From Paenibacillus hamazuiensis (GTDB lineage Bacteria > Bacillota > Bacilli > Paenibacillales > NBRC-103111), in the NCBI RefSeq assembly GCF_023276405.1, contig NZ_JALRMO010000001.1:7093501-7157500 (forward strand): 64,000 bases of DNA, written 5' to 3'. Below are positions 29,255 to 41,239 of this stretch, one piece after another. The stretch's first letter is position 1. Each line of letters starts with the position of its first letter. Below the pieces are notes generated by a model, which was not told the origin of the DNA, did no database searches, and saw nothing but the letters and a program-made list of their open reading frames with translations. A program made the translations under genes and the position numbers.

Positions 29255-29302
29255 ACAAGCTGGTATCGGCGTTTCGCCGAATGCCGGCTTGTTCTTTTTT
29301 TG
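29255..29302 (+). terminator. Intrinsic terminator after the PhyH gene
   Basis: ACAAGC and GCTTGT close a stem with an inner CGGCG/CGCCG pair, followed by TCTTTTTTT. Confidence 0.85.
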
Positions 29303-29311
29303 GAGCGATGT

Positions 29312-29338
29312 GCAACTTTTACCAGAAAAATGCCGTAT
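29312..29338 (+). promoter_or_regulatory. Sigma-W-like promoter of nfeD-floT
   Basis: GCAACTTTT at -35 (AAC at 29314-29316) and CGTATA at -10 (29334-29339) with 17 bp between AAC and CGT. This fits the ECF sigma-W pattern; the corresponding yuaFG operon of B. subtilis belongs to the sigma-W regulon. Confidence 0.6.
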
Positions 29339-29365
29339 ACAATAATGAGAAAGCGGGGGATCACG

Positions 29366-29902
29366 ATGCTCGATCTGTATTGGGGCTGTCTGATGGTTGG
29401 CGTGCTCATCGCTGTGGTGACGGTCATATTCGGCGACATACTCAGCAACCTGCTGGGAGGCGCTCTGGATTTCTTATCCGGGGAGCATCTGCAGAAGCTG
29501 CAGCCGATGGTGCTGTTCGGGGCGGTGGCCGTATTCGGGGGCGCGGGGATTTTGCTCGAGAAATACACGGGGCTTCACACCGGCGCGGTGCTCGTGATCT
29601 CGATATTGTGTGCCGTTGTTGTGTCGGCTCTAACCTACATGCTGTATGTGAGGCCGATGGAGAACTCGGAAAATTCGATCGGGTTTTCCATGAAGGAGCT
29701 GGTCGGAGGCATCGCCGAGGTGACGGTGCCGATTCCGGCACATGGCTACGGAGAAGTTGTGGTCAGAGTGGGCGGAGGCTTAAGCAACCAGATCGCCGCC
29801 AGCTTTGACGGGGTGGAGATCGAAGCGGGGGCCAAGGTCGTCACCGTCGAGGTGAAGGACCATACGCTGTATGTTTCCCGTTTGGATATAAAAGAACCTT
29901 AA
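29366..29902 (+). CDS. NfeD-family membrane protein (YuaF-like)
   Basis: A 178-residue protein with three membrane helices (MVGVLIAVVTVIFGDIL, MVLFGAVAVFGGAGILL and HTGAVLVISILCAVVVSAL) and a C-terminal OB-fold-like domain (about 105-178: GFSMKELVGGIAEVTVPIP…). NfeD proteins are partners of SPFH proteins, and the flotillin gene follows after 13 bases. The ATG at 29366 is chosen; the longer frame from 29300 would run through the promoter. It probably helps anchor or organise flotillin in membrane microdomains. Confidence 0.85.
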   Translation: MLDLYWGCLMVGVLIAVVTVIFGDILSNLLGGALDFLSGEHLQKLQPMVLFGAVAVFGGAGILLEKYTGLHTGAVLVISILCAVVVSALTYMLYVRPMENSENSIGFSMKELVGGIAEVTVPIPAHGYGEVVVRVGGGLSNQIAASFDGVEIEAGAKVVTVEVKDHTLYVSRLDIKEP

Positions 29903-29915
29903 AGGAGATGGATCG

Positions 29916-31415
29916 ATGCCGGATTTTTTGGTAGTGCCAAGCCTTGTCGTCGGAGTGATCATTGTACTGGGACTCGCGTTTTGGGCCAGGTATAAAACCG
30001 TAAGCCCCGACGAAGCGATGATTGTCACGGGTTCTTTCCTGGGCTCGAAAAATGTGCTCACCGACGAGTCGGGCCGCAAAATCAAAATCGTCCGCGGCGG
30101 CGGCGCTTTCATTATTCCGATATTTCAGCAATCGCAATTTTTGTCGCTGCTTTCGCATAAACTCGACGTGTCGACGCCCGAGGTGTACACCGAGCAAGGC
30201 GTTCCCGTCATGGCCGACGGCGTGGCGATCATCAAAATCGGCGGCTCCGTCGAAGACGTCGCTACGGCGGCCGAGCAGTTCATGGGCAAGCCTACCGAGG
30301 CGCTGAAGGGCGAAGCGCAGGAGGTGCTCGAGGGGCATCTGCGCGCGATACTCGGCACGATGACCGTGGAGGAAGTGTACCGCAACCGCGACAAGTTCGC
30401 GCAAGAGGTGCAGGGCGTAGCCGCCAAGGATTTGAAAAAAATGGGGCTGCAGATCGTCTCGTTCACCATCAAGGATTTGCGCGACAAAAACGGCTACCTC
30501 GATTCGCTCGGCAAGCCGCGAATCGCCGCGGTCAAGCGCGATGCGGAAATCGCGCAGGCCGAGGCGGTGCGGGACGCGCGGATCCAGAAGGCGCGGGCCG
30601 AGGAGGAAGGCCAGAAGGCCGAGCTGCTGCGCGATACGAACATCGCCGAGGCGACGAAGGAGAAGGAGCTGAAGATCGCCTCCTTCAAGAAAGATCAGGA
30701 TATGGCGAAAGCCGAAGCAGACCAGGCGTACCACATTCAGGAAGCGCGTTCGAAGCAAAGCGTCGTCGAAGAGCAGATGAAGGTGGAACTCGTGCGCAAA
30801 GAGCGCGAAATCGATCTCGAGGCGAAGGAAATTTTGCGCCGCGAGAAGCAATACGATGCCGAGGTGAAAAAGAAGGCCGACGCGGACCGCTATGCGGTCG
30901 AGCAAGCGGCTGAGGCGGAGAAGATGAGACGGCTGCGCGAAGCGGATGCGCACCAATACCGCATCGAGGCGGAGGCGAAAGCGAACGCCGAGCAGAAGCG
31001 GCTCGAGGGGCTCGCGATCGCCGAGGCCGAGCGAGCCAAAGGGACCGCGGAAGCCGAGGTCATCCGGCTGCGAGGTTTGGCCGAAGCGGAGGCGAAGCAG
31101 AAGCTCGCCGAGGCATTCGAGAAGTTCGGCGAGGCGGCGGTGCTCGACATCATCGTGAAGATGCTGCCTGAGCTGGCCGGACGCGTCGCGGAGCCGATCA
31201 AATCGATCGACAAGCTGACCGTCGTCGATACCGGTCACGGCGAAGGGGCGGCGCGCGTCAGCAATTACGTGACGTCGCTGATGGCGACCGCCCCGGAAAT
31301 GCTGAAAAGCGTCAGCGGCATCGACGTCGAGAAGCTGATGAAGCGGCTGGCAAAGCTGCCGGACGCGCCGGCGCCTGCCTTGGCGGGCACGGGAGAGGCC
31401 GAGACGAGCAAATAA
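29916..31415 (+). CDS. floT: Flotillin-like protein FloT (YuaG)
   Basis: A 499-residue SPFH protein. A short membrane segment (LVVGVIIVLGLAFWA) is followed by the SPFH domain: DEAMIVTGSFLGSKNV, KIVRGGGAFIIPIFQQ, KLDVSTPEVYTEQGVPVMAD, VLEGHLRAILGTMTVEEVY. From about residue 200 to 400 there is a long EA-rich coiled coil, then a C-terminal FEKFGEAAVLDIIVKMLPEL region. Similarity to B. subtilis FloT is clear across the whole length. It scaffolds membrane microdomains and affects fluidity, signalling and wall synthesis. It is co-transcribed with the NfeD gene. Confidence 0.95.
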   Translation: MPDFLVVPSLVVGVIIVLGLAFWARYKTVSPDEAMIVTGSFLGSKNVLTDESGRKIKIVRGGGAFIIPIFQQSQFLSLLSHKLDVSTPEVYTEQGVPVMADGVAIIKIGGSVEDVATAAEQFMGKPTEALKGEAQEVLEGHLRAILGTMTVEEVYRNRDKFAQEVQGVAAKDLKKMGLQIVSFTIKDLRDKNGYLDSLGKPRIAAVKRDAEIAQAEAVRDARIQKARAEEEGQKAELLRDTNIAEATKEKELKIASFKKDQDMAKAEADQAYHIQEARSKQSVVEEQMKVELVRKEREIDLEAKEILRREKQYDAEVKKKADADRYAVEQAAEAEKMRRLREADAHQYRIEAEAKANAEQKRLEGLAIAEAERAKGTAEAEVIRLRGLAEAEAKQKLAEAFEKFGEAAVLDIIVKMLPELAGRVAEPIKSIDKLTVVDTGHGEGAARVSNYVTSLMATAPEMLKSVSGIDVEKLMKRLAKLPDAPAPALAGTGEAETSK

Positions 31416-31473
31416 GCAGAGCGCAGCGGCAGGGCAGCCGGTAGAGGCAAGCCGCTCTGCGATGCGCCAGCGC

Positions 31474-31524
31474 AAAAAGCCCGGGTGAACCCATTTCGTT
31501 AATGGTTCACCCGGGCTTTTTTTA
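31474..31524. terminator. Bidirectional terminator between floT and clpP
   Basis: A perfect long stem of AAAGCCCGGGTGAACC and GGTTCACCCGGGCTTT with a 12-base loop and T/A runs on both sides; it serves both convergent genes. Confidence 0.92.
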
Positions 31525-31535
31525 CCGCACAGAAC

Positions 31536-32117
31536 TTAAACTTTTTCGATAACCTTATCGATCAAGCCGTATGCCATCGCTTCTTCTGCGGACATGAAGT
31601 TGTCGCGGTCGGTATCCTTCTCGATGCGCTCGATCGGTTGACCGGTACGCTCCGCCAAAATGCGATTCAAATTGTCGCGCATTTTCAGAATGCGCTTCGC
31701 ACGGATCTCGATGTCGCTCGCTTGACCTTCGGCTCCGCCGAGCGGCTGGTGAATCATCACTTCGCTGTTCGGCAGCGCGAAACGCTTGCCCTTGGCGCCT
31801 GCATTCAGCAGGAAAGCGCCCATCGAAGCGGCCATGCCGACGCAGATCGTGGACACGTCCGGCTTGATAAATTGCATCGTATCGTAAATCGCCATGCCGG
31901 CCGTAATCGAACCGCCCGGGCTGTTGATGTACAGATGAATGTCTTTCTCCGGGTCTTGCGCCGCGAGGAACAGCATTTGCGCAATAATGCTATTGGCGAC
32001 AACATCGTTAACCGGGCTGCCCAGGAAAATGATGCGGTCCTTCAGCAGGCGGGAGTAAATATCGTAAGCGCGTTCTCCTCTTCCATCCTGTTCAACTACC
32101 ATAGGAACGAAATTCAT
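31536..32117 (-). CDS. clpP: ATP-dependent Clp protease proteolytic subunit ClpP
   Basis: A 193-residue serine peptidase that forms the proteolytic barrel used by ClpX/ClpC. The catalytic triad is visible: Ser98 in [11 protein letters not shown], His123 in VMIHQPLGG, and an Asp in the [10 protein letters not shown] segment near the C-terminus. [11 protein letters not shown] is also typical. The start is the ATG at 32117 behind AAGGAGGACGCC. An upstream frame extension runs through the tRNA and is not real. The neighbouring tRNA-Arg is also found next to clpP in B. subtilis. Confidence 0.96.
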   Translation of the reverse strand: MNFVPMVVEQDGRGERAYDIYSRLLKDRIIFLGSPVNDVVANSIIAQMLFLAAQDPEKDIHLYINSPGGSITAGMAIYDTMQFIKPDVSTICVGMAASMGAFLLNAGAKGKRFALPNSEVMIHQPLGGAEGQASDIEIRAKRILKMRDNLNRILAERTGQPIERIEKDTDRDNFMSAEEAMAYGLIDKVIEKV

Positions 32118-32244
32118 AGCGGCGTCCTCCTTTGATTTGTCTATCGGAATAAACCTATCATAACCAAATTTGATAGAAAGGTCAAGAAAGGTCAAAGTCA
32201 ATTTATTAAAAAAATCAGCAGAAGCTGATTCGTTGTTAAATAAG

Positions 32245-32319
32245 TGGCGCGCCCGTAAGGAATCGAACCTTAATCTCAGGCTCCGGAGGCCTACGTCATA
32301 TCCATTGGACCACGGGCGC
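32245..32319 (-). tRNA. tRNA-Arg (anticodon CCG)
   Basis: Reading the minus strand, the acceptor arm GCGCCCG (32319-32313) pairs with CGGGCGC (32255-32249), the anticodon loop is CTCCGGA with CCG as anticodon, and the T-loop GGTTCGATTCC is standard. The discriminator is G and the CCA end is encoded (32247-32245). Confidence 0.93.
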
Positions 32320-32441
32320 ATATTTTTTGAGTGACAGCAAAAGTAATTATAGGATAATCCGTTCGAAAATGCAAGCACCCGACGAAAGGAACTTTCATCC
32401 TTTATGAGGGCGCCCGAATATTGTGAAAAATTGAACTTTTG

Positions 32442-32471
32442 TTGACATTTTATTCAAAGAGTCGCTATAAT
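32442..32471 (+). promoter_or_regulatory. Strong sigma-A promoter of the cggR glycolytic operon
   Basis: TTGACA and TATAAT, both perfect, with an 18-bp spacer. Confidence 0.85.
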
Positions 32472-32511
32472 AAAAATGCTAAGTTAACTAGCGCTTATTT
32501 TTTACCCTAAG

Positions 32512-32547
32512 TGGGACTGAAAATGATGTACCGGGACGAAATGAGTC
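32512..32547 (+). promoter_or_regulatory. CggR operator
   Basis: TGGGAC-6-TGAT-4-CGGGAC-6-AGTC. The B. subtilis CggR site is a direct repeat CGGGAC-6-TGTC-4-CGGGAC-6-TGTC, so spacing and half-sites agree. It lies about 40 bp downstream of the -10 box, a road-block position. Confidence 0.8.
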
Positions 32548-32586
32548 CCAATCGATTTCGCCCGATTTATTCCTGCGGAGTGTGTC

Positions 32587-33615
32587 ATGAGAGAAATCCT
32601 CGATATTCAAAAGCAGCTTGTGCCCGATTTGACCGAAGTGATGAAGAAGCGGCACACCATTTTGCATCACATCATGATATCCGGTTTGATCGGCAGGCGG
32701 ACGCTGGCTGGCGCTTTGGACATTACCGAGCGCGTGTTGCGCAGCGAGGTCGATTTTTTGAAGGATCACGGCCTGATTGAAATCGAAACGTCGGGCATGC
32801 GCATCAGCGAATCCGGTCGGCAGCTGCTGGAGAAGATCGAACCGCTCGTGAAGGATTTGTTCGGCCTCAGCGAACTTGAGGAGCGCATCCGCGACTTGTT
32901 CGGGCTGAAGCAGGTCGTCGTCGTGCCTGGGGATTCGGATTTGTCCATGCACACGAAGAAGGAGCTTGGCCGCGTAGGCGCGTCGATTTTGCGCAAATAC
33001 GTCACCAAGGACGAGATCGTCGCCGTAACCGGCGGTTCGACACTTGCCCAGGTTGCCGAACATATGGCATCGTCCACGTCGATGAAGGGCTGCTGGTTCG
33101 TGCCTGCACGGGGCGGACTCGGCGAAAGTGTGGAGCTGCAGGCGAACACGATCGCCTCCACGATGGCCAAGAAGACAGGGGGCCAGTACCGGCTGCTGCA
33201 CGTTCCCGACCATCTGGGCGAAGAGGCATACCAATCGCTGATTCAGGACCGCAACATCCAGGAAATTCTTGAATTTACCCGCAAAGCCCGTATCGTCGTT
33301 CACGGGATCGGGGAAGCTATGGTGATGGCAAGGCGGCGGAATGTCGACTCCTCCACCAAAGCGAGCTTGCAGCAGGAGGGCGCGCTGGGTGAAGCGTTCG
33401 GGTATTATTTTGACCGGCAAGGACGCATTATTCATAAGATGCCCACCGTAGGCCTGCGAATTGAAGATATTGTCGAAATGGACCTCGTTATCGGCATTGC
33501 CGGAGGGCGCAGCAAAGGCGAAGCAATCGCCTGCGTGCTGAAGTTCGGACACGAGGATGTGCTGATCACCGATGAGGCGGCGGCGCAGGAAATCGTGAAA
33601 TACGGTTCATCTTGA
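32587..33615 (+). CDS. cggR: Central glycolytic genes regulator CggR
   Basis: A 342-residue SorC-family repressor. Residues ~20-85 hold the DNA-binding domain (RRTLAGALDITERVLRSEVD), and the rest is the sugar-phosphate binding domain that senses fructose-1,6-bisphosphate (TGGSTLAQVAEHM, PARGGLGESVELQANTIAS, and the end LVIGIAGGRSKGEAI). It is the first gene of the glycolytic operon and follows its own operator at 32512-32547. ATG 32587 is used; the GGAG element before it is modest. Confidence 0.94.
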   Translation: MREILDIQKQLVPDLTEVMKKRHTILHHIMISGLIGRRTLAGALDITERVLRSEVDFLKDHGLIEIETSGMRISESGRQLLEKIEPLVKDLFGLSELEERIRDLFGLKQVVVVPGDSDLSMHTKKELGRVGASILRKYVTKDEIVAVTGGSTLAQVAEHMASSTSMKGCWFVPARGGLGESVELQANTIASTMAKKTGGQYRLLHVPDHLGEEAYQSLIQDRNIQEILEFTRKARIVVHGIGEAMVMARRRNVDSSTKASLQQEGALGEAFGYYFDRQGRIIHKMPTVGLRIEDIVEMDLVIGIAGGRSKGEAIACVLKFGHEDVLITDEAAAQEIVKYGSS

Positions 33616-33653
33616 CGGGTTAACCCCCGTCTTGAGTATAAATTAATTATTAG

Positions 33654-34673
<1,020 letters not shown>

Positions 34674-34694
34674 TAAACGCATAACATCCATGGT

Positions 34695-34734
34695 AAAGGG
34701 GAGAAGCAATTCTCCTCTTTGCCCTGTGACAGGG
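34695..34734 (+). other. Two tandem hairpins in the gapA-pgk spacer
   Basis: AAAGGGGAG/CTCCTCTTT (34695-34720, one G-U pair) is followed directly by CCCTG-TGA-CAGGG (34722-34734). No T-run follows. They could mark an mRNA processing or partial attenuation site separating gapA from downstream genes. Confidence 0.45.
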
Positions 34735-34787
34735 TATACGAGTTTGTCTGTGGGGGATTACATATAAAAAAACAGGAGGCGACTTTC

Positions 34788-35969
34788 ATGAACAAAAAAA
34801 GCGTTCGCGACGTAGAAGTAGCCGGCAAACGCGTGTTTGTCCGCGTCGATTTCAACGTGCCGCTCGAAAACGGTAAAATCACCGACGATACCCGGATTCG
34901 GGAGACGGTTCCGACGATCAAATATTTGGCCGAAAGAGGCGCGAAAGTGATCCTGGCGAGCCACCTTGGCCGACCGAAGGGCGAATTCGTGGATGAGCTG
35001 CGCCTTACGCCGGCGGCAGCCCGCTTGTCCGAGCTGCTCGGCAAACCGATAGCCAAAGCTGACGAAGCGATCGGCGACGCCGTAAAAGCGCAGATCGCGC
35101 AAATGAAAGACGGCGACGTGCTGCTGCTCGAAAACGTCCGTTTCTACCCGGGCGAAGAGAAAAACGATCCGGAGCTTGCGAAAGCTTTCGCGGAGCTGGC
35201 TGATTTGTATGTGAACGACGCGTTCGGCGCCGCTCACCGCGCGCACGCTTCGACGGAAGGCATCGCGCATTATTTGCCGGCCGTATCCGGTCTGCTGATG
35301 GAGAAGGAGCTGGATGTGCTCGGCAAAGCGCTGAACAATCCGGAGCGTCCTTTCACGGCTATCGTAGGCGGAGCGAAGGTAAAAGATAAAATCGCGGTGA
35401 TCGAGAACCTGATCAATATCGCGGACAACATCATCATCGGCGGCGGCTTGTCCTACACGTTCTTCAAGGCAAGAGGCTTTGAGATCGGCAAATCGCTTGT
35501 CGACAACGACCGTCTGGAGCTTGTCCAAGAATTCGAGCGCAAGGCGAAGGAAAAAGGCGTTAACTTCCTGCTACCGGTAGACGTTGTCGTCGGCGACGCG
35601 TTCAGCGCATCGGCGAACACGAAGGTCGTTCCGGTCGATCAAATCCCGGCTGACTGGGAAGCGTTCGACATTGGACCGAAGACTCGCGAAATTTATGCCG
35701 ACACGATCGCCAAATCGAAGCTGGTCGTATGGAACGGGCCTATGGGCGTGTTCGAGCTTGAGCCTTACATGCACGGCACGAAGGCCGTTGCCGAAGCTTG
35801 TGCGGCTACAAACGGCTACACCGTTATCGGCGGCGGAGATTCCGCGGCAGCAGTGGAGAAGTTCCATCTTGCCGATAAAATGGATCACATCTCGACAGGC
35901 GGCGGCGCATCGCTGGAATTTATGGAAGGCAAGGCGCTTCCGGGCGTCGTTGCTTTGAACGATAAGTAA
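34788..35969 (+). CDS. pgk: Phosphoglycerate kinase Pgk
   Basis: A 393-residue enzyme that makes ATP from 1,3-bisphosphoglycerate. Typical segments are [20 protein letters not shown] (N-terminal substrate site), [41 protein letters not shown] and the nucleotide-binding [15 protein letters not shown] 34788 follows CAGGAGGCGAC; an upstream frame extension covers the hairpin spacer and is not used. Second structural gene of the glycolytic operon. Confidence 0.97.
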   Translation: MNKKSVRDVEVAGKRVFVRVDFNVPLENGKITDDTRIRETVPTIKYLAERGAKVILASHLGRPKGEFVDELRLTPAAARLSELLGKPIAKADEAIGDAVKAQIAQMKDGDVLLLENVRFYPGEEKNDPELAKAFAELADLYVNDAFGAAHRAHASTEGIAHYLPAVSGLLMEKELDVLGKALNNPERPFTAIVGGAKVKDKIAVIENLINIADNIIIGGGLSYTFFKARGFEIGKSLVDNDRLELVQEFERKAKEKGVNFLLPVDVVVGDAFSASANTKVVPVDQIPADWEAFDIGPKTREIYADTIAKSKLVVWNGPMGVFELEPYMHGTKAVAEACAATNGYTVIGGGDSAAAVEKFHLADKMDHISTGGGASLEFMEGKALPGVVALNDK

Positions 35970-36746
<777 letters not shown>

Positions 36747-36747
36747 C

Positions 36748-39613
<2,866 letters not shown>

Positions 39614-39629
39614 GATTTGCCGAATTTAT

Positions 39630-39664
39630 GAGAGAGAGGATGTATATTTCCTCTCTCTTTTTGT
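39630..39664 (+). terminator. Intrinsic terminator of the glycolytic operon
   Basis: AGAGAGAGGA and TCCTCTCTCT form the stem, followed by TTTTT. Confidence 0.88.
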
Positions 39665-39702
39665 ATATGATGGACGTATGATGGCACTGGGGGTTGATGG
39701 TG

Positions 39703-40410
39703 ATGGGCAATTGGTTGAAAACGATTCTTTTTCTGCTGGTATCCGCCTTTTTGACGCATCTGCTCCCGTTTTCGTCGTTTTTCCGCAATCTGGATACGAT
39801 GATTCACGAGTTCGGACACGCGCTCGTCACTTTGGCTTTATCGGGGAAAGTGATGTATATCGAGCTGTTCGTCGACCATAGCGGGGTCACTTATTCGATG
39901 GTGACGAAGAGCTGGAGCCTCATACCGATCTCGCTGGCCGGCTATGCGACCGCCTCCTTGTTTGCGATGTTTCTGTTCATCTCATATGCGGAAGGGCGGC
40001 AGCGGCTCGGTCTTCAGCTCATTACGCTCATCGCTGTGGTATGCCTCCTGTTATTCGTACGCAATCAGTTCGGCATCTTTTGGCTGATCGGTTTCATTGC
40101 GCTTAATATTGTAATGCTGGCGTTAGCACCGAGATGGCTGCTGCATTTTTATTATTTGCTGCTGGCGTTTTTGTCGCTGGAGGAGTCGGTTTTCGGACCG
40201 CTGACGCTCGCTGTGTCCGCCTATCTCGATCCGTCCAAGGCGGGGGATGCCACGAACCTGGCTCGGACGACCGGGATCCCTGCGATCGCATGGGGAGCGC
40301 TCTTCTCATTGTTCGCGCTGTGGTGCGCCAAGCGGGCGATTCAGGCGTTCGCTTTCGGCCGCAGAAAGCGGAGCAAGCCGCGTCAGCCTGCGGTGACGCG
40401 CTACGAATGA
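39703..40410 (+). CDS. M50-family integral membrane metallopeptidase-like protein
   Basis: A 235-residue membrane protein with an N-terminal helix and the motif MIHEFGHALVTLALSG, a HExxH-type zinc site (HEFGH), followed by four or five further hydrophobic segments. This places it in the M50B-like group of intramembrane peptidases. Its substrate is unknown; no PDZ domain is present. The start is uncertain among TTG 39694, ATG 39697 and ATG 39703; the last has GGGGG nine bases upstream. It sits alone between the glycolytic operon and secG. Confidence 0.7.
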   Translation: MGNWLKTILFLLVSAFLTHLLPFSSFFRNLDTMIHEFGHALVTLALSGKVMYIELFVDHSGVTYSMVTKSWSLIPISLAGYATASLFAMFLFISYAEGRQRLGLQLITLIAVVCLLLFVRNQFGIFWLIGFIALNIVMLALAPRWLLHFYYLLLAFLSLEESVFGPLTLAVSAYLDPSKAGDATNLARTTGIPAIAWGALFSLFALWCAKRAIQAFAFGRRKRSKPRQPAVTRYE

Positions 40411-40538
40411 CGCAGCGCATTTACGAGATTTTCATAAGATTGGTCCGTGCGGACAAGTTGTGTTTATCCTGCTGTTATGGTACAATACAAATATTGTCTG
40501 TTCTCAGCAGTTTTTCGCAACGGGAGGAAAAATAAAAC

Positions 40539-40991
40539 ATGGAAATCGCATTGAAGGTATTACTTATCATAGCATCGTTAGGCCTCATCGCCGCCGTTTT
40601 GCTGCAAAAGGGCAAAAGCGCAGGCTTATCCGGTGCCATCTCCGGTGGTGCCGAGCATTTATTCGGTAAACAAAAAGCACGCGGCCTCGAGCTGTTTTTG
40701 TCCCGTCTGACTATGGGGCTTGCCGCCGCATTTTTCATACTTTCGGTTGTCGTTGCATTTTTTGTGAACGGTACGAGTTCGACGCCGCCTCTTGAGCTGA
40801 CACCGCCTGCGGGCAACACGGCTCCGGCTACGGGCGCAACTCCGGCTTCTCCGGCACCGGCAGCAGGAACGACCACACCGGCTCCTGGAGCGGGTACGGC
40901 TTCTCCCGCACCGGCGGCTGGAACGACATCGCCGGCTCCGGCCGCAGGGACGACCACACCGGCACCGGCCACGACGCCGGCTGCAAAGTAA
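40539..40991 (+). CDS. secG: Preprotein translocase subunit SecG with long Pro/Ala/Thr-rich tail
   Basis: The first ~78 residues are ordinary SecG: a first helix ([20 protein letters not shown]), the cytoplasmic loop [20 protein letters not shown] and a second helix ([20 protein letters not shown]). SecG assists SecYE in protein export. About 70 extra residues follow, made almost only of P, A, T and G with repeated units such as [16 protein letters not shown]; by topology this tail would lie outside the membrane. Typical SecG proteins stop at about 75-80 residues. ATG 40539 follows CGGGAGG. The next genes rnr and smpB match the B. subtilis order. Confidence 0.9.
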   Translation: MEIALKVLLIIASLGLIAAVLLQKGKSAGLSGAISGGAEHLFGKQKARGLELFLSRLTMGLAAAFFILSVVVAFFVNGTSSTPPLELTPPAGNTAPATGATPASPAPAAGTTTPAPGAGTASPAPAAGTTSPAPAAGTTTPAPATTPAAK

Positions 40992-41002
40992 TAGCATCCA
41001 CT

Positions 41003-41033
41003 GACAGCAGGGGGTATACTCCTGCTGTTTTTT
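41003..41033 (+). terminator. Intrinsic terminator after secG
   Basis: ACAGCAGG and CCTGCTGT form the stem around GGGTATACT, followed by TTTTT. Confidence 0.75.
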
Positions 41034-41239
41034 CATGCCGTTTCCACAAGGTACGGACGGGCGCTGCTATATGAACGGACAGAAACGGATATACTGTTAA
41101 TGCTGCATTTTTCCCGAGTTATTTGCAGAGCAAGCTTGCAGGGCCTGCCCACATTATTCAAGAAGCTTGCACATATCATATTACACCCGTATAACGAACG
41201 GGAAACTACATGTAGGCCATACTAAAGGACGGTGAACTT

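Noticed and set aside
29841-31475. A 544-residue minus-strand frame opposite floT
   Set aside because: It is a Leu/Arg/Phe-rich mirror of the EA-rich flotillin coiled coil, not a gene.
31536-32378. A 280-residue minus-strand frame that extends clpP upstream
   Set aside because: The added part runs through the tRNA-Arg gene and lacks a ribosome binding site; ATG 32117 has a strong one and fits the ClpP family start.
40822-40982. Repeats in the secG tail as a possible repeat array
   Set aside because: They encode Pro/Ala/Thr units in frame with SecG and are irregular; no CRISPR-like spacing exists here or elsewhere in the window.
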